Source of the DNA: Coriolopsis trogii
Taxonomy: Eukaryota; Basidiomycota; Agaricomycetes; Polyporales; Polyporaceae
Reading direction: 5' to 3'
Length of the DNA: 64,000 nt
Assembly: GCA_020543525.1 (NCBI GenBank)
Contig: JAHYIO010000003.1
Span: 1,612,001-1,676,000, forward strand
The position numbers and the translations under genes were made by a program. Of this stretch, positions 46,048 to 58,113 are shown in pieces; position 1 is the first letter of the stretch, and the number at the start of each line of letters is the position of its first letter. The notes beneath the pieces were generated by a model that worked only from the letters and a program-made list of their open reading frames with translations, was not told where the DNA came from and ran no database searches.

Positions 46048-47323
46048 ATGCTTTCGACGTTGACCTGCCGCAAACTCCTTCGAGCATACCCTCAGGGGAC
46101 TCACCCTCTCTCGAATATTTTGACTAGAGGACCCTACTTTTGCTCGCATCTCTTTTCGACCATGCCAAAGGAAACGCAGAATGCGCCTATATCAGCTTTG
46201 TTTGGAGTGGTCAAACCCTCTGGTCCGACGTCTATGACGCTCATCAACAGTATCAAAGAACTCGTGTCGGAATCTTCTCTGTTCGTGGACGAGGCGAAGC
46301 TGAAGGCAAACTCCGGTAAAAGGTCGAGGAGGGGCAAATATGGGAAGGATACGGTCAAGATTGGGCAGGGAGGAACACTTGACCCCCTTGCGGACGGTGT
46401 TCTGGGTAACAGAGATTGCTTCGCGCTCCGTCACGCATTCTGAAGGGTGTGGGCAGTTATTGGTATAGGCAAAGGTACGAAAAAGCTATCCGAGTTCCTT
46501 GGCTGCGTGAAGGTAATCAACAGTTGCGCATATACGCAGACCAGCATTGACGAAGCAATGCGTAGGAGTACCGCACGACGTGCCTACTAGGCTGCGAGAC
46601 CGACTCGTATGATAGTGACGGCAAGCAAGTCCGTGTTGCGCCATGGCGACATGTTACGCGCGAACAGGTTGAGAAAACACTGGAGCAGTTCAGAGGGGAT
46701 ATCGAACAAGTGCCGCCGATGTACGTGTCGTTACTCTATATGCATCACATGCCCTAGTGAAACGGTACATCCACAGATTTTCAGCTCTGAAGATGGACGG
46801 AAAGCCACTCTACGAGTATGCGCGGGCTGGAATACCTCTACCTCGGCCAATTGAGAAGCGGAAAGTCACAGTCCATTCGCTCGAGCTGGAAGAATGGAAG
46901 GGCAGCGACCACGCGTTCCGCTTCCCTGAGAAAAAGTTCACGAAGGAGGAGCAGGAGGCCATGGAGAAGGCGCTGAAAAGCATCGACAACTCCGTCGTAG
47001 TCAAGGACGAGCCAGACGTCGATGCTCCTGAGGAGCAGGTACCAACAGCTTTCGTTCTCCGAATGCGGGTCTCGGGCGGGACATACGTGCGGTCTATCGT
47101 GCACGACCTCGCGCATGCCCTGGGATCTGCAGGACATGTTGTCACCCTGACGCGCTCGCGACAAGGGCGGTTCGCACTCGAGCCGTCAGAAGAGGGTGAC
47201 CGCGCATGCGTTCCCTGGGAAGTGTTCGAGAAGGCGTTGAGCGAACGCGAAGCTGCCACCGATACAATGACTCGCAAGGAATGGGAGCAGGAAGTCCTGG
47301 ACAAATTAGAAGTTGTGACATAG
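46048..47323 (+). CDS. PUS4: tRNA pseudouridine-55 synthase PUS4 (TruB family)
   Basis: Forms pseudouridine 55 in the T-loop of cytosolic and mitochondrial tRNAs. Four exons give ISALFGVVKPSGPTSMTLIN, GQGGTLDPLADGVLVIGIGK (the Asp of GTLDPLA is the catalytic residue), [46 protein letters not shown] and VSGGTYVRSIVHDLAHALGS then TRSRQGRFAL. These are the TruB motifs in order. Two in-frame starts exist. The first (46048) adds 38 residues with no Asp or Glu and several Arg/Lys (MLSTLTCRKLLRAYPQG), a good mitochondrial presequence. The second (46162, MPKETQNAP) would give a nucleocytosolic form. Introns interrupt after DGVL, CVK and VPP. Confidence 0.92.
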
Positions 47324-48533
47324 TAGACTGTGAGTCAATTCCTGTCGTTCAGACTTTAATATCCATCTTGACGTGATGTCATATTGCCGCCCTCGTGCTG
47401 ACTAGAAGCTCGAATGATATCTATATACACGATCTAAATGCGCCTTGGGTCTGCGGCAAGATTCACAAATACCGAGGGCTGTCTGTTTTCATAAGTGCGC
47501 ATCTGGTGCGTCTGCGGGACCGCAGGTCGTGGAGATATGGGTCGGTTGTTCTTTGAATACTCGGTGAGTCGTCGGTTAAGATCAACTGACGATCAACCGT
47601 GCATATCTTTGCGCGGCGGCCTCTGACTCTTGCGCTATCTCATCGACCGGCAGCTTCTGATTTGTAGGACCCCATATTTAGCGGTCTATAGCTCCAAACA
47701 GGCAGGTTTCACTTCGCTCGGAGACTTTTACGCCGCCTCGACTTCCGTGTTGGCTATATCAAGGCTACAGGCAAGCCTGTTCTAGACGTGTGCTTCTCAC
47801 TGACCACAATAACAGATGATCATTTCCGACAGTTTGTACCGGATGCAATGTGCCTCGCTGAGGATATCGGGAGACAAGATTGGTGGTAAGGTTCCAAGAT
47901 CGATGTCGCTAGAAAAGTCCGCATGGCCGTCATCCTCCTTCCCTCATCGTCCATCTCTGTCTAGGAAGCCTCCGCGGTGGCTCTGGGACGGCGACGCGTG
48001 ACTTGTTCCCGTGGAAGAAATTGGTCTTCTTGATACCGGGAGCCAATGCGCGTCACGAAAGTGGCTGCAGTAAACACCTGTGTGGACGCCCATACAGCGA
48101 GAAGAGCGAGCAGCTTGGCCGCGGAAGGAGTCACCTGCGAGCAGTGCCGATACGGCAGTATGGTATGCAACGAAGGGGGTATCGCCATACGGCAAGTGCG
48201 TATGCGGGGAACATGCGTGTAGTGGGATTCGGCAAGAGGACGCGATGGTGAATGTAAGAGTATCTTAGTCCATGCCCCTGGTCGCCCCGCCGACGGAGCG
48301 AAAAGGGCGAGAGTGGCTACTGGAATGGCGAGGACGCGGCCTTCGATCAAGATGGATGGAGCGCAACGACTTCGATAACGAACCCCGCGGGGACGGCCCG
48401 TCGGTCAGGTGCAACGGCTACACCCGGCTGCATCGGCCCGACTCAACTGTTGCGCCTCATAAAGGTCATCCATCCAAGATCTCCAGACATTTCATCCTCC
48501 CGCTACCTCCGTTGCCCGTCACATTCTATCGAA
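47324..48533. other. 1.2-kb stretch without a confident gene
   Basis: A plus-strand stub at about 47540 (MGRLFFEYS followed by GTGAGT) and a nearby open frame (FRVGYIKATGKPVLDVCFSL then TTITDDHFRQF, about 47740-47890) look protein-like. On the minus strand, 47961-48350 carries a hydrophobic stretch (AAKLLALLAVWASTQVFTAA). None of these could be assembled into a gene or matched to a family. Confidence 0.3.
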
Positions 48534-49782
48534 ATGTCTAGTGTCGTCCGTCCGCTTGAGGCTGGCATCTACGCCCCCCTTCCGACTTTCTTCCACGCGG
48601 ACACGGAGGAGCTGGGTATGTATACCACTCGATCACTCGCACATGCGCTCATAGTTCACCGATACCATGTAAATATCAGATTTGCAGGCCGAGGCCGCTC
48701 ATGCGGTCCGACTCATCAAAGCCGGCGTGAAGCCTTTGCTCGCTGGGACGATGGGCGAGGCGCACCACCTTTCGCATGAAGAACGCGCGGCGCTCATCAA
48801 GACTACGCGTCAGGCTCTCGACGACGCTGGCTACAAGAGCGTCCCGATCGTCTCCGGTTCTGGTGCTGGCAGCACACGGGAGACCATCCAACTCTCGAAA
48901 GAGGCGGCGGAGGCCGGCGCAGACTACGTCATTGTCATCTGCAGTGGATACTTTGCCGGTGCATTGGCGGGAAACAAGAAGGCTTTGAAGGCGTTCTGGA
49001 AGGAGGTCGCCGAGAAGAGTCCCCTTCCCGTCATCATCTACAATTGTGAGTGGGAGCGGTTCGACATGTATGGCTGATCCTGACGCGGCAAGCCAGATCC
49101 TGGTGCAGCGGGTGGGATTGACTTGGACTCCGACACAATTACCGAGTTGGCGGAGGAGTGCCCGAACCTTGCTGGGGTGAAGCTCACGTACGTGCTCTCG
49201 TCGATCAGTGCAGCCGAAGCATCGTGGGCTTAATCGCCGTTCCAGATGCGGTAATGTCGGCAAGCTGACGCGCATTTGCGCTACTGTCTCGGACCCGTCG
49301 TTCGCGTCCTCACATCCGCGCAAGAACGAGCACGCTCCGTTCCTTGTCCTCGGCGGCTTCACAGACTTCATCTTGACGTCCGCCTTCGTGAACGGCCACG
49401 GTGCGATCACAGGCTTGGCGAACATTGCACCGGTACGAAGGGACTCTCGCGCAGCGTTATTGCAGTCTTGCTGATACGTGCTGGTTGACAGTACACCGTG
49501 GCCAAACTCTTCGATATATCGGAGAAGGCAAAGACGGACCTTTCCGTCCTTCAGGAAGCCCAGCGGCTGCAAGGTATCGTTGCGCGTGCCGACTTCACCA
49601 TCGCCAAGGCCGGCATCGCGGGAACGAAGTTCCTGCTACAGAAACTCTACGGATATGGTGGCAACCCCCGTAGGCCCCTGCCGCCCTTCGAGGCGGCTGC
49701 CGGGGCAGCACTCTGGGAACATCCTCACACGCAGGAGCTTGTCCAGATCGAGCGGGAGCTGAGTGGGAAGGTGAAGTCATGA
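48534..49782 (+). CDS. DapA/NAL-family pyruvate aldolase (2-keto-3-deoxysugar or 4-hydroxy-2-oxoglutarate aldolase-like)
   Basis: TIM-barrel class I aldolase. The start MSSVVRPLEAGIYAPLPTFF is followed by LQAEAAHAVRLIKAGVKPLL, AGTMGEAHHLSHEERAALIK (the GTxGE substrate-binding loop), SVPIVSGSGAGSTRETIQLS, AGADYVIVICSGYF, LPVIIYNYPGAAGGIDLDSD (catalytic Tyr), and CPNLAGVKLTCGNVGKL (Schiff-base Lys of GVKLT). FLVLGGFTDFILTSAFVNGH follows. Length is about 330 residues, within the family range. Fungal members act in L-rhamnose or other deoxysugar breakdown, or in hydroxyproline catabolism. The substrate here cannot be read from sequence. Introns follow EELD, IIYN, VKLT and IAP. Confidence 0.85.
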
Positions 49783-50412
49783 GAAAGGCTCTAGAGCCCA
49801 ATGTAACGATAGCCATGGCACTTCTTGGTCGCACGGACGGTTGTGTATCATATACGCATGACTAGACTATACATGTGGAGACCATACGTTCTGTAGCGAC
49901 GCAGTACGGAAGCTGACGTGCAGCCACAGGGCGTATGCGCGATCAGGGGACGGCTCTAAGAGAATGCGGGGTAATGTGGGGAAAACGAAAGCCGGATCAG
50001 CGCGAGAGTGATCAATGCCGTCTGGGAGATTGGCAGCTGTGCTATGTATTACCGCGCGAAGACACCAGGACAGCGTGCACAGTCCCTGGCGAGGCCGCCT
50101 GACCTCGGCGCGCACGACGACCTGTGGGACCGACTCGCGAACCTGCACGTCGAGACTGGCTTCCTCGGTCACTTGACGGACCTTCCCAACCAATCGATTG
50201 TTTACAGCGCGCGTACCATACCTGGGCTCTGAACTGGCGACGAGCACCCTCGCTCCTCCTACGAGCACCTAGCTACGTCTCTCATCTAGCCTGGCCACCA
50301 GCTATGGCCATCGACATACTCCTCGTCGGCGCGTGGAGCACCGTCCGTTGTCGAGGCCGAGTTGTGGGCGCGTTTGAGTTAGGCCGCCGCGGTGAGTCTA
50401 GTTTTGCTGCAT
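49783..50412. other. Spacer and NNT promoter
   Basis: 630 bp with no supported gene. ORFs on both strands appear random. An upstream non-coding or coding leader exon of NNT may lie near 50300-50391, where ATG GCC ATC and a GTGAGT donor at 50392 are found, but the frames do not join cleanly. Confidence 0.35.
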
Positions 50413-53400
50413 ATGTGCTCCTGCATTTCTATCTTACAGAAGCATCTCGTGGCTCGCCCTGCAGTCTGGTGTTCCCATCGCCCATTCCACACCACTATCC
50501 CCCATCGGAACGCTCAGTCGCCCTCCAATACAAAGTCGGCCAGCGCTGCGAAAGAGGAAGCACCTGGTGAGCGTTTCCCCATGTCGTACGACCAACCTCT
50601 ATTCTCCTTCCACAATCTAACCCGCATGGGCCCGAAGGCATCCCCTATTCCCAACTTAGTGTTGGTGTACCCCTCGAGATCTACCCCAACGAACGTCGAG
50701 TCGCCCTCACGCCTCAGAATGCTGCCCTGCTCCTCAAGAAGGGCTTTGGCCAGGTTCTTGTCGAGAGATCGGCAGGTCTCGAGGCGCAGTTCCTCGATGA
50801 GCACTATAGAGCGGCTGGTGCTATCATCGTAGAGAAGGGCGAACTCTTCGAGCGTTCCGACATCCTCCTGAAAGTTCGGCCGCCTGTTTTCGGGCAGGAG
50901 GCTGAGATGGTCAAGGAGGGAAGCACACTCATTTCGTTCCTGTACCCCAACCAGAACAAGCAGATTGTGGAGGCTTTGGCGGGGCGCAAGGCAACCGCGT
51001 TTGCTATGGAGATGATACCCCGTATATCCCGTGCCCAGGTCTTTGACGCTTTGAGGTCTGTCGGGCTATGTCCGTGACTCTGATGTCAAGCCCATCTCGC
51101 TGAACGACGCTACGTGTTACAGTTCTATGGCTAACATCGCGGGATACAAGGCAGTACTCGAGGCTGCCAATCACTTTGGTCGCTACTTCACTGGTCAGGT
51201 TACTGCTGCTGGGTGCGTCTTCTGGAACATGGTCGTGAGTATATGCGCTGATATTGCTCACTCTCTGCAGAAAGGTGAACCCCAAAACAATAGACAAGAT
51301 GACCGTGCAGCTGATGACCATCGTCAGATCCCACCGTGCAAGGTCCTCGTCATCGGCGCAGGCGTCGCTGGATTGAGTGCCATCGCCACGGTAGGTATCG
51401 CCTTGCTATATGCAGTGGTCTTACTCACACATCATCGTAGGCTCGGCGAATGGGTGCTATTGTTCGCGGGTTTGATACTCGCGCCGCGGCTCGTGAACAG
51501 GTTCAATCACTCGGAGCAGAATTCTTGGAAGTACCTGTCGAGGAAAGTGGCGAAGGCGGTGGAGGATATGCCAAGGAGATGTCCAAGGAGTTCATCGAGG
51601 CTGAGATGGCGCTCTTCATGGAACAATGCAAGGATGTTGACATCGTCATTACCACGGTACGATACAGTGCCCCATACCAGCCATCCCGACGTGACGCTTA
51701 TAAAACCTTAGGCTTTGATCCCAGGCAAGCCCGCTCCGAAGCTCATCACCGAGGAGGTAATCCTCATAGGCTTCTTTGGCAAGATATACCTCTGACAGGC
51801 CGACATAGATGGTTGCTGCAATGAAACAAGGTTCCGTCATCGTTGATCTTGCTGCCGAGACTGGAGGAAACTGTGCCGTTACAAAACCCGGTGAACTATA
51901 TGCCTACAAGGGCGTCACTATCATTGGTCCGTGATCTTCTACCCGTCGCTGGATGCTTGCGCTGATATGCTTGCCAGGCTACACTGACCTTCCGTCGCGT
52001 CTCCCGACGCAGTCGTCCACGCTCTACTCGAATAACGTCACGAAATTCCTCCTATCCATTGGTGGTGATGGCCGTTTCGCCATCAATCTCGAGGACGAAG
52101 TTGTTCGCGGTGCGATTGTTCTGCAAGACGGTACCCTGCTTCCACCGGCTCCTCGACCTGCTCCTCCTCCGGTTGCACCACCAAGCGCCGCCAAAGTCGC
52201 CGAAGCTGCGGAAGCTAAGGCTATCACCCCATGGCAAAAGGCCACGCAGGAGGTCTCCCTTGTCACTGGCGGCATGGCTTCTATGATTGCGTTGGGCAAG
52301 CTGACAGGGCCAGCATTCATGAGCAACTTCTTCACATTTGGCCTCGCTGGTCTCATTGGGTATCGTGTGGTTTGGGGTGTCGCCCCTGCGTTGCACTCAC
52401 CCCTCATGTCGGTCACGAATGCTATCTCGGGTATGGTCGGTATCGGTGGCATGTTCGTTATGGGCGGCGGATACCTCCCTGCGACAATCCCACAAGCATT
52501 GGGTGCGGCTTCGGTACTGTTGGCCAGCGTGAACGTCGCGGGTGGTTTCGTCATCACGAAGCGTATGCTGGATATGTTTAAGCGTGAGTTGTCTGCTGGA
52601 ATACATACCACATACTCGACTAAACATCCAATGGCTAGGTGATACCGACCCTCCTGAGTACGCATGGCTGTACGGTATCCCAGCAGTCCTCTATACCGGT
52701 GGCTACATCTTTGCTGCCAGCACAGGCATGTCCGGACTTGTGCAAGCAGGATATTTGGCCAGTAGCGTTCTCTGTATCAGTACGTCCGTCGTGACTTCTT
52801 TCAGCGCCATATGCTGACGTCTTGTTGTGAACTCAGGTTCCATCTCCAATCTTGCGGCTCAATCCACGGCGCGGCAAGGGAACATCCTAGGCATGCTCGG
52901 TGTCGGGTCAGGTATCCTCGCGTCCCTTGCAGCAGTCGGGTTCCCTGTGGAAACCCTCGTACAGTTTGCAGGTGTGGCTGCACTCGGCGGAGGCCTTGGT
53001 ACCATCATCGGTCGCCGCATTACTGCTATCGAGCTTCCGCAAATGGTCGCCGCCTTGCATTCCGTTGTCGGTCTGGCCGCAGTCATGACGAGCATCGCCA
53101 GTGTCCTCGCTGACTTGGGCCATGCGTCCACACTCCACTTCGTTACCGCCTATCTTGGAGTCCTGATTGGAGGTATCACGTTCACTGGCTCCATCGTTGC
53201 GTTCCTCAAACTCGCCGGCCGCATGTCCTCGCGACCATTCTACATCCCTGCGAAGCACTTTGTGAACTCTTCCTTGATGGCTACCAACCTTGCGTCTATG
53301 GGTGCCTTCGTCGCGATGGCACCGTCTGCGCCCCTCGTTGCTGCTGGTTTCCTGGGCGCAAACACGCTCCTCAGTTTTGTGCAGGGATTCACGACTACCG

Positions 53401-54715
53401 CGGCTATTGGAGGCGCAGATATGCGTAAGCTTGCGATCATTCACTTCATCTTATCAATGCTAACTATCATCTGTCTGATAAGCTGTGGTCATCACTGTCC
53501 TGAACGCATATTCGGGCTTCGCGCTGGTGGCTGAAGGTAAGTTTCCAATTCAACTGCTGTGTGAGACTCGAGCTTAACAGTGATGCAAAAGGTTTCATGC
53601 TTGACAACCCGCTTCTGACGACCGTAGGCTCTCTCATCGGAGTGAGCGGTTCGATCCTGTCCTACATCATGGTATGGACCACTGCTAACTGGATCGAGAA
53701 CGAGTGCTCATGGCAGACCGTAGTGCGTCGCCATGAACCGGACATTAACAAACGTCCTATTCGGCGGGATCACTGCCCCTACGGGACAGGCGGAGCAAAA
53801 GATTGAAGGAACCATCACGAAGACAACCGTGGACGACACCGTCGACAGTCTTCTCAACTCGGAGAATGTGATTTTGGTACGATTCGTGTTTTGTATCAGC
53901 ACCACTATGCATTGTCCCTGACACAGCGCACAGGTGGTTGGCTATGGCATGGCTGTTGCGAAGGCGCAGTATGCTATATCGGATATTGTCAGGATGTTGA
54001 GGTCGAAGGGCATCAACGTCCGCTTCGCTATCCATCCCGTCGCTGGAAGGTTTGAGACATTTCCCGTTTCGCCGAGAGGACATCGACTCATCGTGAGACA
54101 CCTTGCAGGATGCCGGGCCAGTGCAACGTGCTCCTCGCGGAAGCATCAGTGCCGTATGACAGTGAGTGTTCCATTCCTGGATGCCAGTCCCGCATCGGAG
54201 CGCTCACGGAGGTCAATGTATGCAGTCGTGCTCGAGATGGACGAGATCAACGACGACTTTTCTGACACGGACGTGACGCTCGTCATTGGCGCGAACGATA
54301 CCGTCAACCCGATCGCGCTCGAGCCTGGCTCCCCCATTGCAGGCATGCCCGTCCTGCACGCGTGGAAGAGCAAGCAGGTGATCGTCATGAAGCGAGGCAT
54401 GTCCAGCGGCTACGGTCAGTACAATCTTCTCCGACGCCCCTCCGTCGGTGGACGGAGACCCAAGGCTCATATCTGCTATCCCTTTTCCTACAGCGGACGT
54501 CCCGAACCCGATGTTCTTCATGCCTGGAACGAAGATGCTGTTTGGCGACGCCAGGGAGACTTGCGAAGGTGAGACGCTTACGGCCTTCTTTCCCCTGGAT
54601 ATCATTCCGCCGCCGCCGACGGTGGTTTTATGTTGAGAGTTTACGCTGACGCGCTCGATCTCTCCCACCCATAGCGATCAAGAAGGGCCTGGAGGCCAGA
54701 GCTTCGTCCCCTTGA
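50413..54715 (+). CDS. NNT: Proton-translocating NAD(P)+ transhydrogenase, mitochondrial
   Basis: Inner-membrane enzyme that uses the proton gradient to reduce NADP+ with NADH, feeding NADPH to redox defence. The presequence-like start is [19 protein letters not shown], then SHRPFHTT. Domain [40 protein letters not shown] (GxGxxG NAD site), [13 protein letters not shown]. Domain II helices run from [20 protein letters not shown] through [20 protein letters not shown] to the region ending near 53,650. Domain III (NADP site): [85 protein letters not shown] and [13 protein letters not shown]. It is the fused single-chain form of about 1,050-1,100 residues with some 15 introns. The start is the least certain part. 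Confidence 0.92.
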
Positions 54716-56304
54716 AGGACTGAACCTGGAACCTGAGAAAGTCCGGGGATTTGATATTCCCCTCTGGAGGGATAGATGCTTTGCTTCTCAGCCTGCGCAT
54801 GCTGAATTCCTCTACAGGTCGCTCGGACTCCGTGTTTTGCTTTGCGTATCTGTACATGTTGTATGTATGTATCATATCATATCAGGATCGGAATCTATGG
54901 ATGCAAGAAGTGTATCTCAAAGTCTCCCACTATTCGTCGCTTCTGGAATATGGCTCAGACACGTCCTTGACGTTGGACCTTGATGACGGATACCGAGCAG
55001 GTGGTCTGAACGGTGCGTTCACTCGACGTCGACATCGACATCATCATCATATGTCTGCATCCGAGGCGCATGATGGTCATTCATTTCGGTGACGTGACTA
55101 GGCGCTCAAGGCTCCTGCGCGCATTCAATGGCAATTGCGCAGGAACCTTGCCTGCTTCCTTCCATCTCTTTCTGACCGTTCTGATCCTCCCAGCTCTCCG
55201 ACACCTTCTCCACACGCGCGTGTAAGTCCGCGTTTCTCAGGCGAACCGCGTCCTGAAGGCGGCAGCTTGCCTCACGAGGTTGGACTAACCCGTGCGGTGG
55301 GGGGAGGGGACACCTCCGTGTGCGATGATGCGCAGCGGGGAACGTACGCACGCTGTCGCGGACGATAGATCTAGACACCCCATTACTGATCGAATACTGA
55401 ACGTACGTTGATGTGCGCGTGCGCGCGTCGGTGTCCCAGGCGGCGGCTCCGACGAGGCGTTTGCGCAGGCGATGTCAGTTCTGAGAATGGCAGCTACAGG
55501 GTTAGAAGAAAAGTGATAGGATAAAATAGAACGTGTCCGTGTCCGTGAGTTTCGTGTCGTGGTACTGATGTACCGAGGCTAATGAATAGCCTGTACGTGG
55601 TACACGTAAAGCTGGAGAGTCGTACGTACAGGGCGCATCGCGCGCGTGCGCGGGCGTAAAGGGTATTGCGCTCGAACTCGAATATCAGATTCGACATCCG
55701 CAGCGGTCAAGATGAGAATGCGAAGACGAAGAAGGGGGGGAGGGAAGACAGCGCCGTGCCATCCGGCTGTAACGCGTCTCGAAGCGGTTCGCGACGCAGT
55801 TTCAAACGTTCAGGCGTCCAAGGTTATGCATGCTCGAGTAATAGGGCTGGAGACAACGCGGGCGAGCAGCAACAAGCCAAAGAGGCGAGGAAAGTCTATC
55901 GCTAAGCTAGATGTTCGAGTAAGATAAAGTAGTACGTAAGAACGCAAGAAATAAATGGGTCCGCGAAAGCAAGGGGGGAGGGAAGATGTACGGTTACGCG
56001 TGCGGTGTCAGTGTGGGTGTGGAGGTTGCGTGATGGATTGGAAAGCGAAGACGTGGCGCGCTAGATATAATAATGTACGGGTCCAGTTACTGTTCGGAAC
56101 AGAGTCTTTGGTTGGCAACTAGTGACTGGCCGGCAGGACTTCATCTTCTCCTCCACTCCTTCCCTCGGTCCTGGTGATTCCATCGTCCATCGTCGTGTGG
56201 GTGTATACGGTCATCTCATTTCTTGTTATCTCGTGCGCCCTTGGGCTCGAAATCGTAGCACTCTCCCAAACGTAACGAGGAGACTTCGCTTGCTGTCATC
56301 GTCA
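54716..56304. other. 1.6-kb intergenic stretch
   Basis: Between the convergent ends of NNT and the UDP-galactose transporter gene. It contains an ATC/GAC-rich simple run near 55020-55055 and alternating GC/CG stretches near 55405-55430 and 55640-55655. A minus-strand fragment near 55140-55260 reads DAVRLRNADLHARVEKVSES, coiled-coil-like, but no complete gene could be built. The 55,700-56,100 part is purine-rich with no supported ORF. Confidence 0.35.
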
Positions 56305-58113
56305 TCATGAATGGTGGTCCTGCTCGGACACAGTCCCCAACGACAGGGAGGCAGTGTTGCCCATTGCACTCGTCGGCCGTGACGACGTGCAGGACGAGAG
56401 CGCGCTCGAGGGACGCGTAGAGGGGTACGAGGAAGGGGTCGTCGACGCATACATGGTCGATGGCGGGTGCGCGTGGGACGAGGGATAGGTGAACTGCGCG
56501 CCCTCAGGGACAATGAACGATCCTGATCCCGACCGCGTAAACGAATGCGCCAAACGAGACGCCGCACGCGATGCCTTGAGCGGGACAGGGAAGAAAGGCG
56601 CAGGGTCGTCTTCCTTCCGCTTCCCAAGCAAAGTCTTCTCGAGCAGCTGCGCAGGGAAGAACGGCGACGCCGGCTCGCGCTCAACAGGCGAACTTGGGTA
56701 GGACTTTGAGTGCGCGGGCGGCGAAGGCGGACAGGCGATGGATGAGAGCGATGAAGTGGACGGACGACGCGATACGGCATAATTGCCGCCCGAGAGCTCC
56801 AGTGCAGACGTAGCTGGCTTCGAGCGCGACCATCTCCAACTCCACGAACGGCCCTCCCGGGGGTAGAAGTTGTCACCAAATGGCGCGTCAGGCTGGTTGT
56901 ACATCCAAGTCGCAACGAGGACGACGGTAGAGCCAAGGATGAAGCTGATGGTCATCTGGAAGTTGAAAAGCGCCACGGAGGCCAGGAAGGAAATGACGAT
57001 GCTCAAACTCGTGGCAAAGCCCTTAAGGATGTTGTCTGCATACTTGATCACGAGTGCGGTAAGGAGACCGCCAAGGACCTGGGTAAGAACCGTAGCCCAC
57101 GCCCAGACACCGAAGTTGGCGAAGAGTTGGTTAAGCCAACCTGGCGCAGGGCCTGCAGGCGTAGCATCCGAATAGATGACGGGAACGAGGGCCGGGAGGA
57201 GGGAGAAGAGCGAGAGTTGGACATTGCGCACCCACAAGTCCGTTTGGGAGTTCTTGAGAACCATCTCGAAATATACTCCTGCGAGGCCTGAGGTGAAACA
57301 GGCTGCGACGACGGCCATGAAGCCCTTGAACGCGTTCATGTCGTGTCCCTTGGACGAGGAGTGACCGGAAGACGACCCATTCTGGATTTGGACGATGCCG
57401 ACACCGACGGCAAGGAAGAAGAGCGCAAGCCATTTCGTCGGGCTGAGCTTCTTGCGAAGGAGGACGACGGAGAAGGCTGCTGTGGTGAGGATCTTCATCT
57501 GGTAGCTGACCTGGAATGTCGCGGCATCGAGGTTCGAGACGGCGACGAACTGGAGATTATTTTGGATCACATATAGGATAGCGGGGATGGACAGTTTCCA
57601 GCAATCAGGACGGAAGACCTCTTTGCCGAGGCGGCGGAAGCGGTAGAAGAGCACGCGGGGGTTCCAGAGGGAACTGCCGGGTGCGCTGTAGTCGAGTCGT
57701 ACAAAGGCAACGGTGAGGGAGATGAAGCCTTTGAGGAGCTCGGTGAGGAGGACTGCGGATGCGGCGGAATAAGTGTATTGAGGCGCCGTTGACACGCGCG
57801 AGTAGTGCATGATGAGTGCCAGTAGTGCGTTCTGGACTGCCAGAGTCACTAGCCTGAGCAGGGACGCGTCAAGGGACGTGAGTGAGCGAGTTGGCGCGAG
57901 GGACGGGACGCGTCGTGCAAGTTCGAAGATGGATACTCACGAGACATATTTGAGGGGCATGCCACATATTGAGGGCACGGCCGCTTGCTGAGACTCGGTC
58001 GGCAACTCCAGCTGCTCCTTCTCGTAGACACCGGCCTCTGGGTCGAGGACGTCGTCATTGTCGAGATGAACGACATGCTGGGGAAGTACTGTGTAGTCCT
58101 TGAGCTGCGACAT
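56305..58113 (-). CDS. UDP-galactose/nucleotide-sugar transporter (SLC35A family, Gms1-like)
   Basis: Golgi antiporter importing UDP-galactose for glycan synthesis. Exon 1 encodes MSQLKDYTVLPQHVVHLDND and runs to VPSICGMPLKYVS, the conserved opening of fungal Gms1-type proteins. Exon 2 continues LVTLAVQNALLALIMHYSRV, LLTELLKGFISLTVAFVRLD, PAILYVIQNNLQFVAVSNLD, ATFQVSYQMKILTTAAFSVV, AACFTSGLAGVYFEMVLK, IKYADNILKGFATSLSIVIS and ISFILGSTVVLVATWMYNQP. These are the nucleotide-sugar transporter signatures with about ten helices. A C-terminal extension of about 180 residues is Ser/Pro-rich and cytosolic. The start ATG at 58111-58113 lies upstream of the longest frame and joins through an intron after KYVS. 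Substrate is inferred from family likeness. Confidence 0.9.

Noticed and set aside
47540..47570. MGRLFFEYS stub considered as the first exon of a Yippee-like zinc protein
   Set aside because: No CxxC pairs or Yippee blocks appear downstream in any frame.
48676..49572. 298-codon minus-strand frame opposite the aldolase
   Set aside because: It is antisense to exons with clear DapA-family catalytic motifs and shows no protein pattern of its own.
57842..57915. ACGCGT boxes in the first intron of the transporter gene, plus other isolated ACGCGT hits
   Set aside because: Single or intronic copies occur at roughly the frequency expected for GC-rich DNA, so they were not called regulatory.
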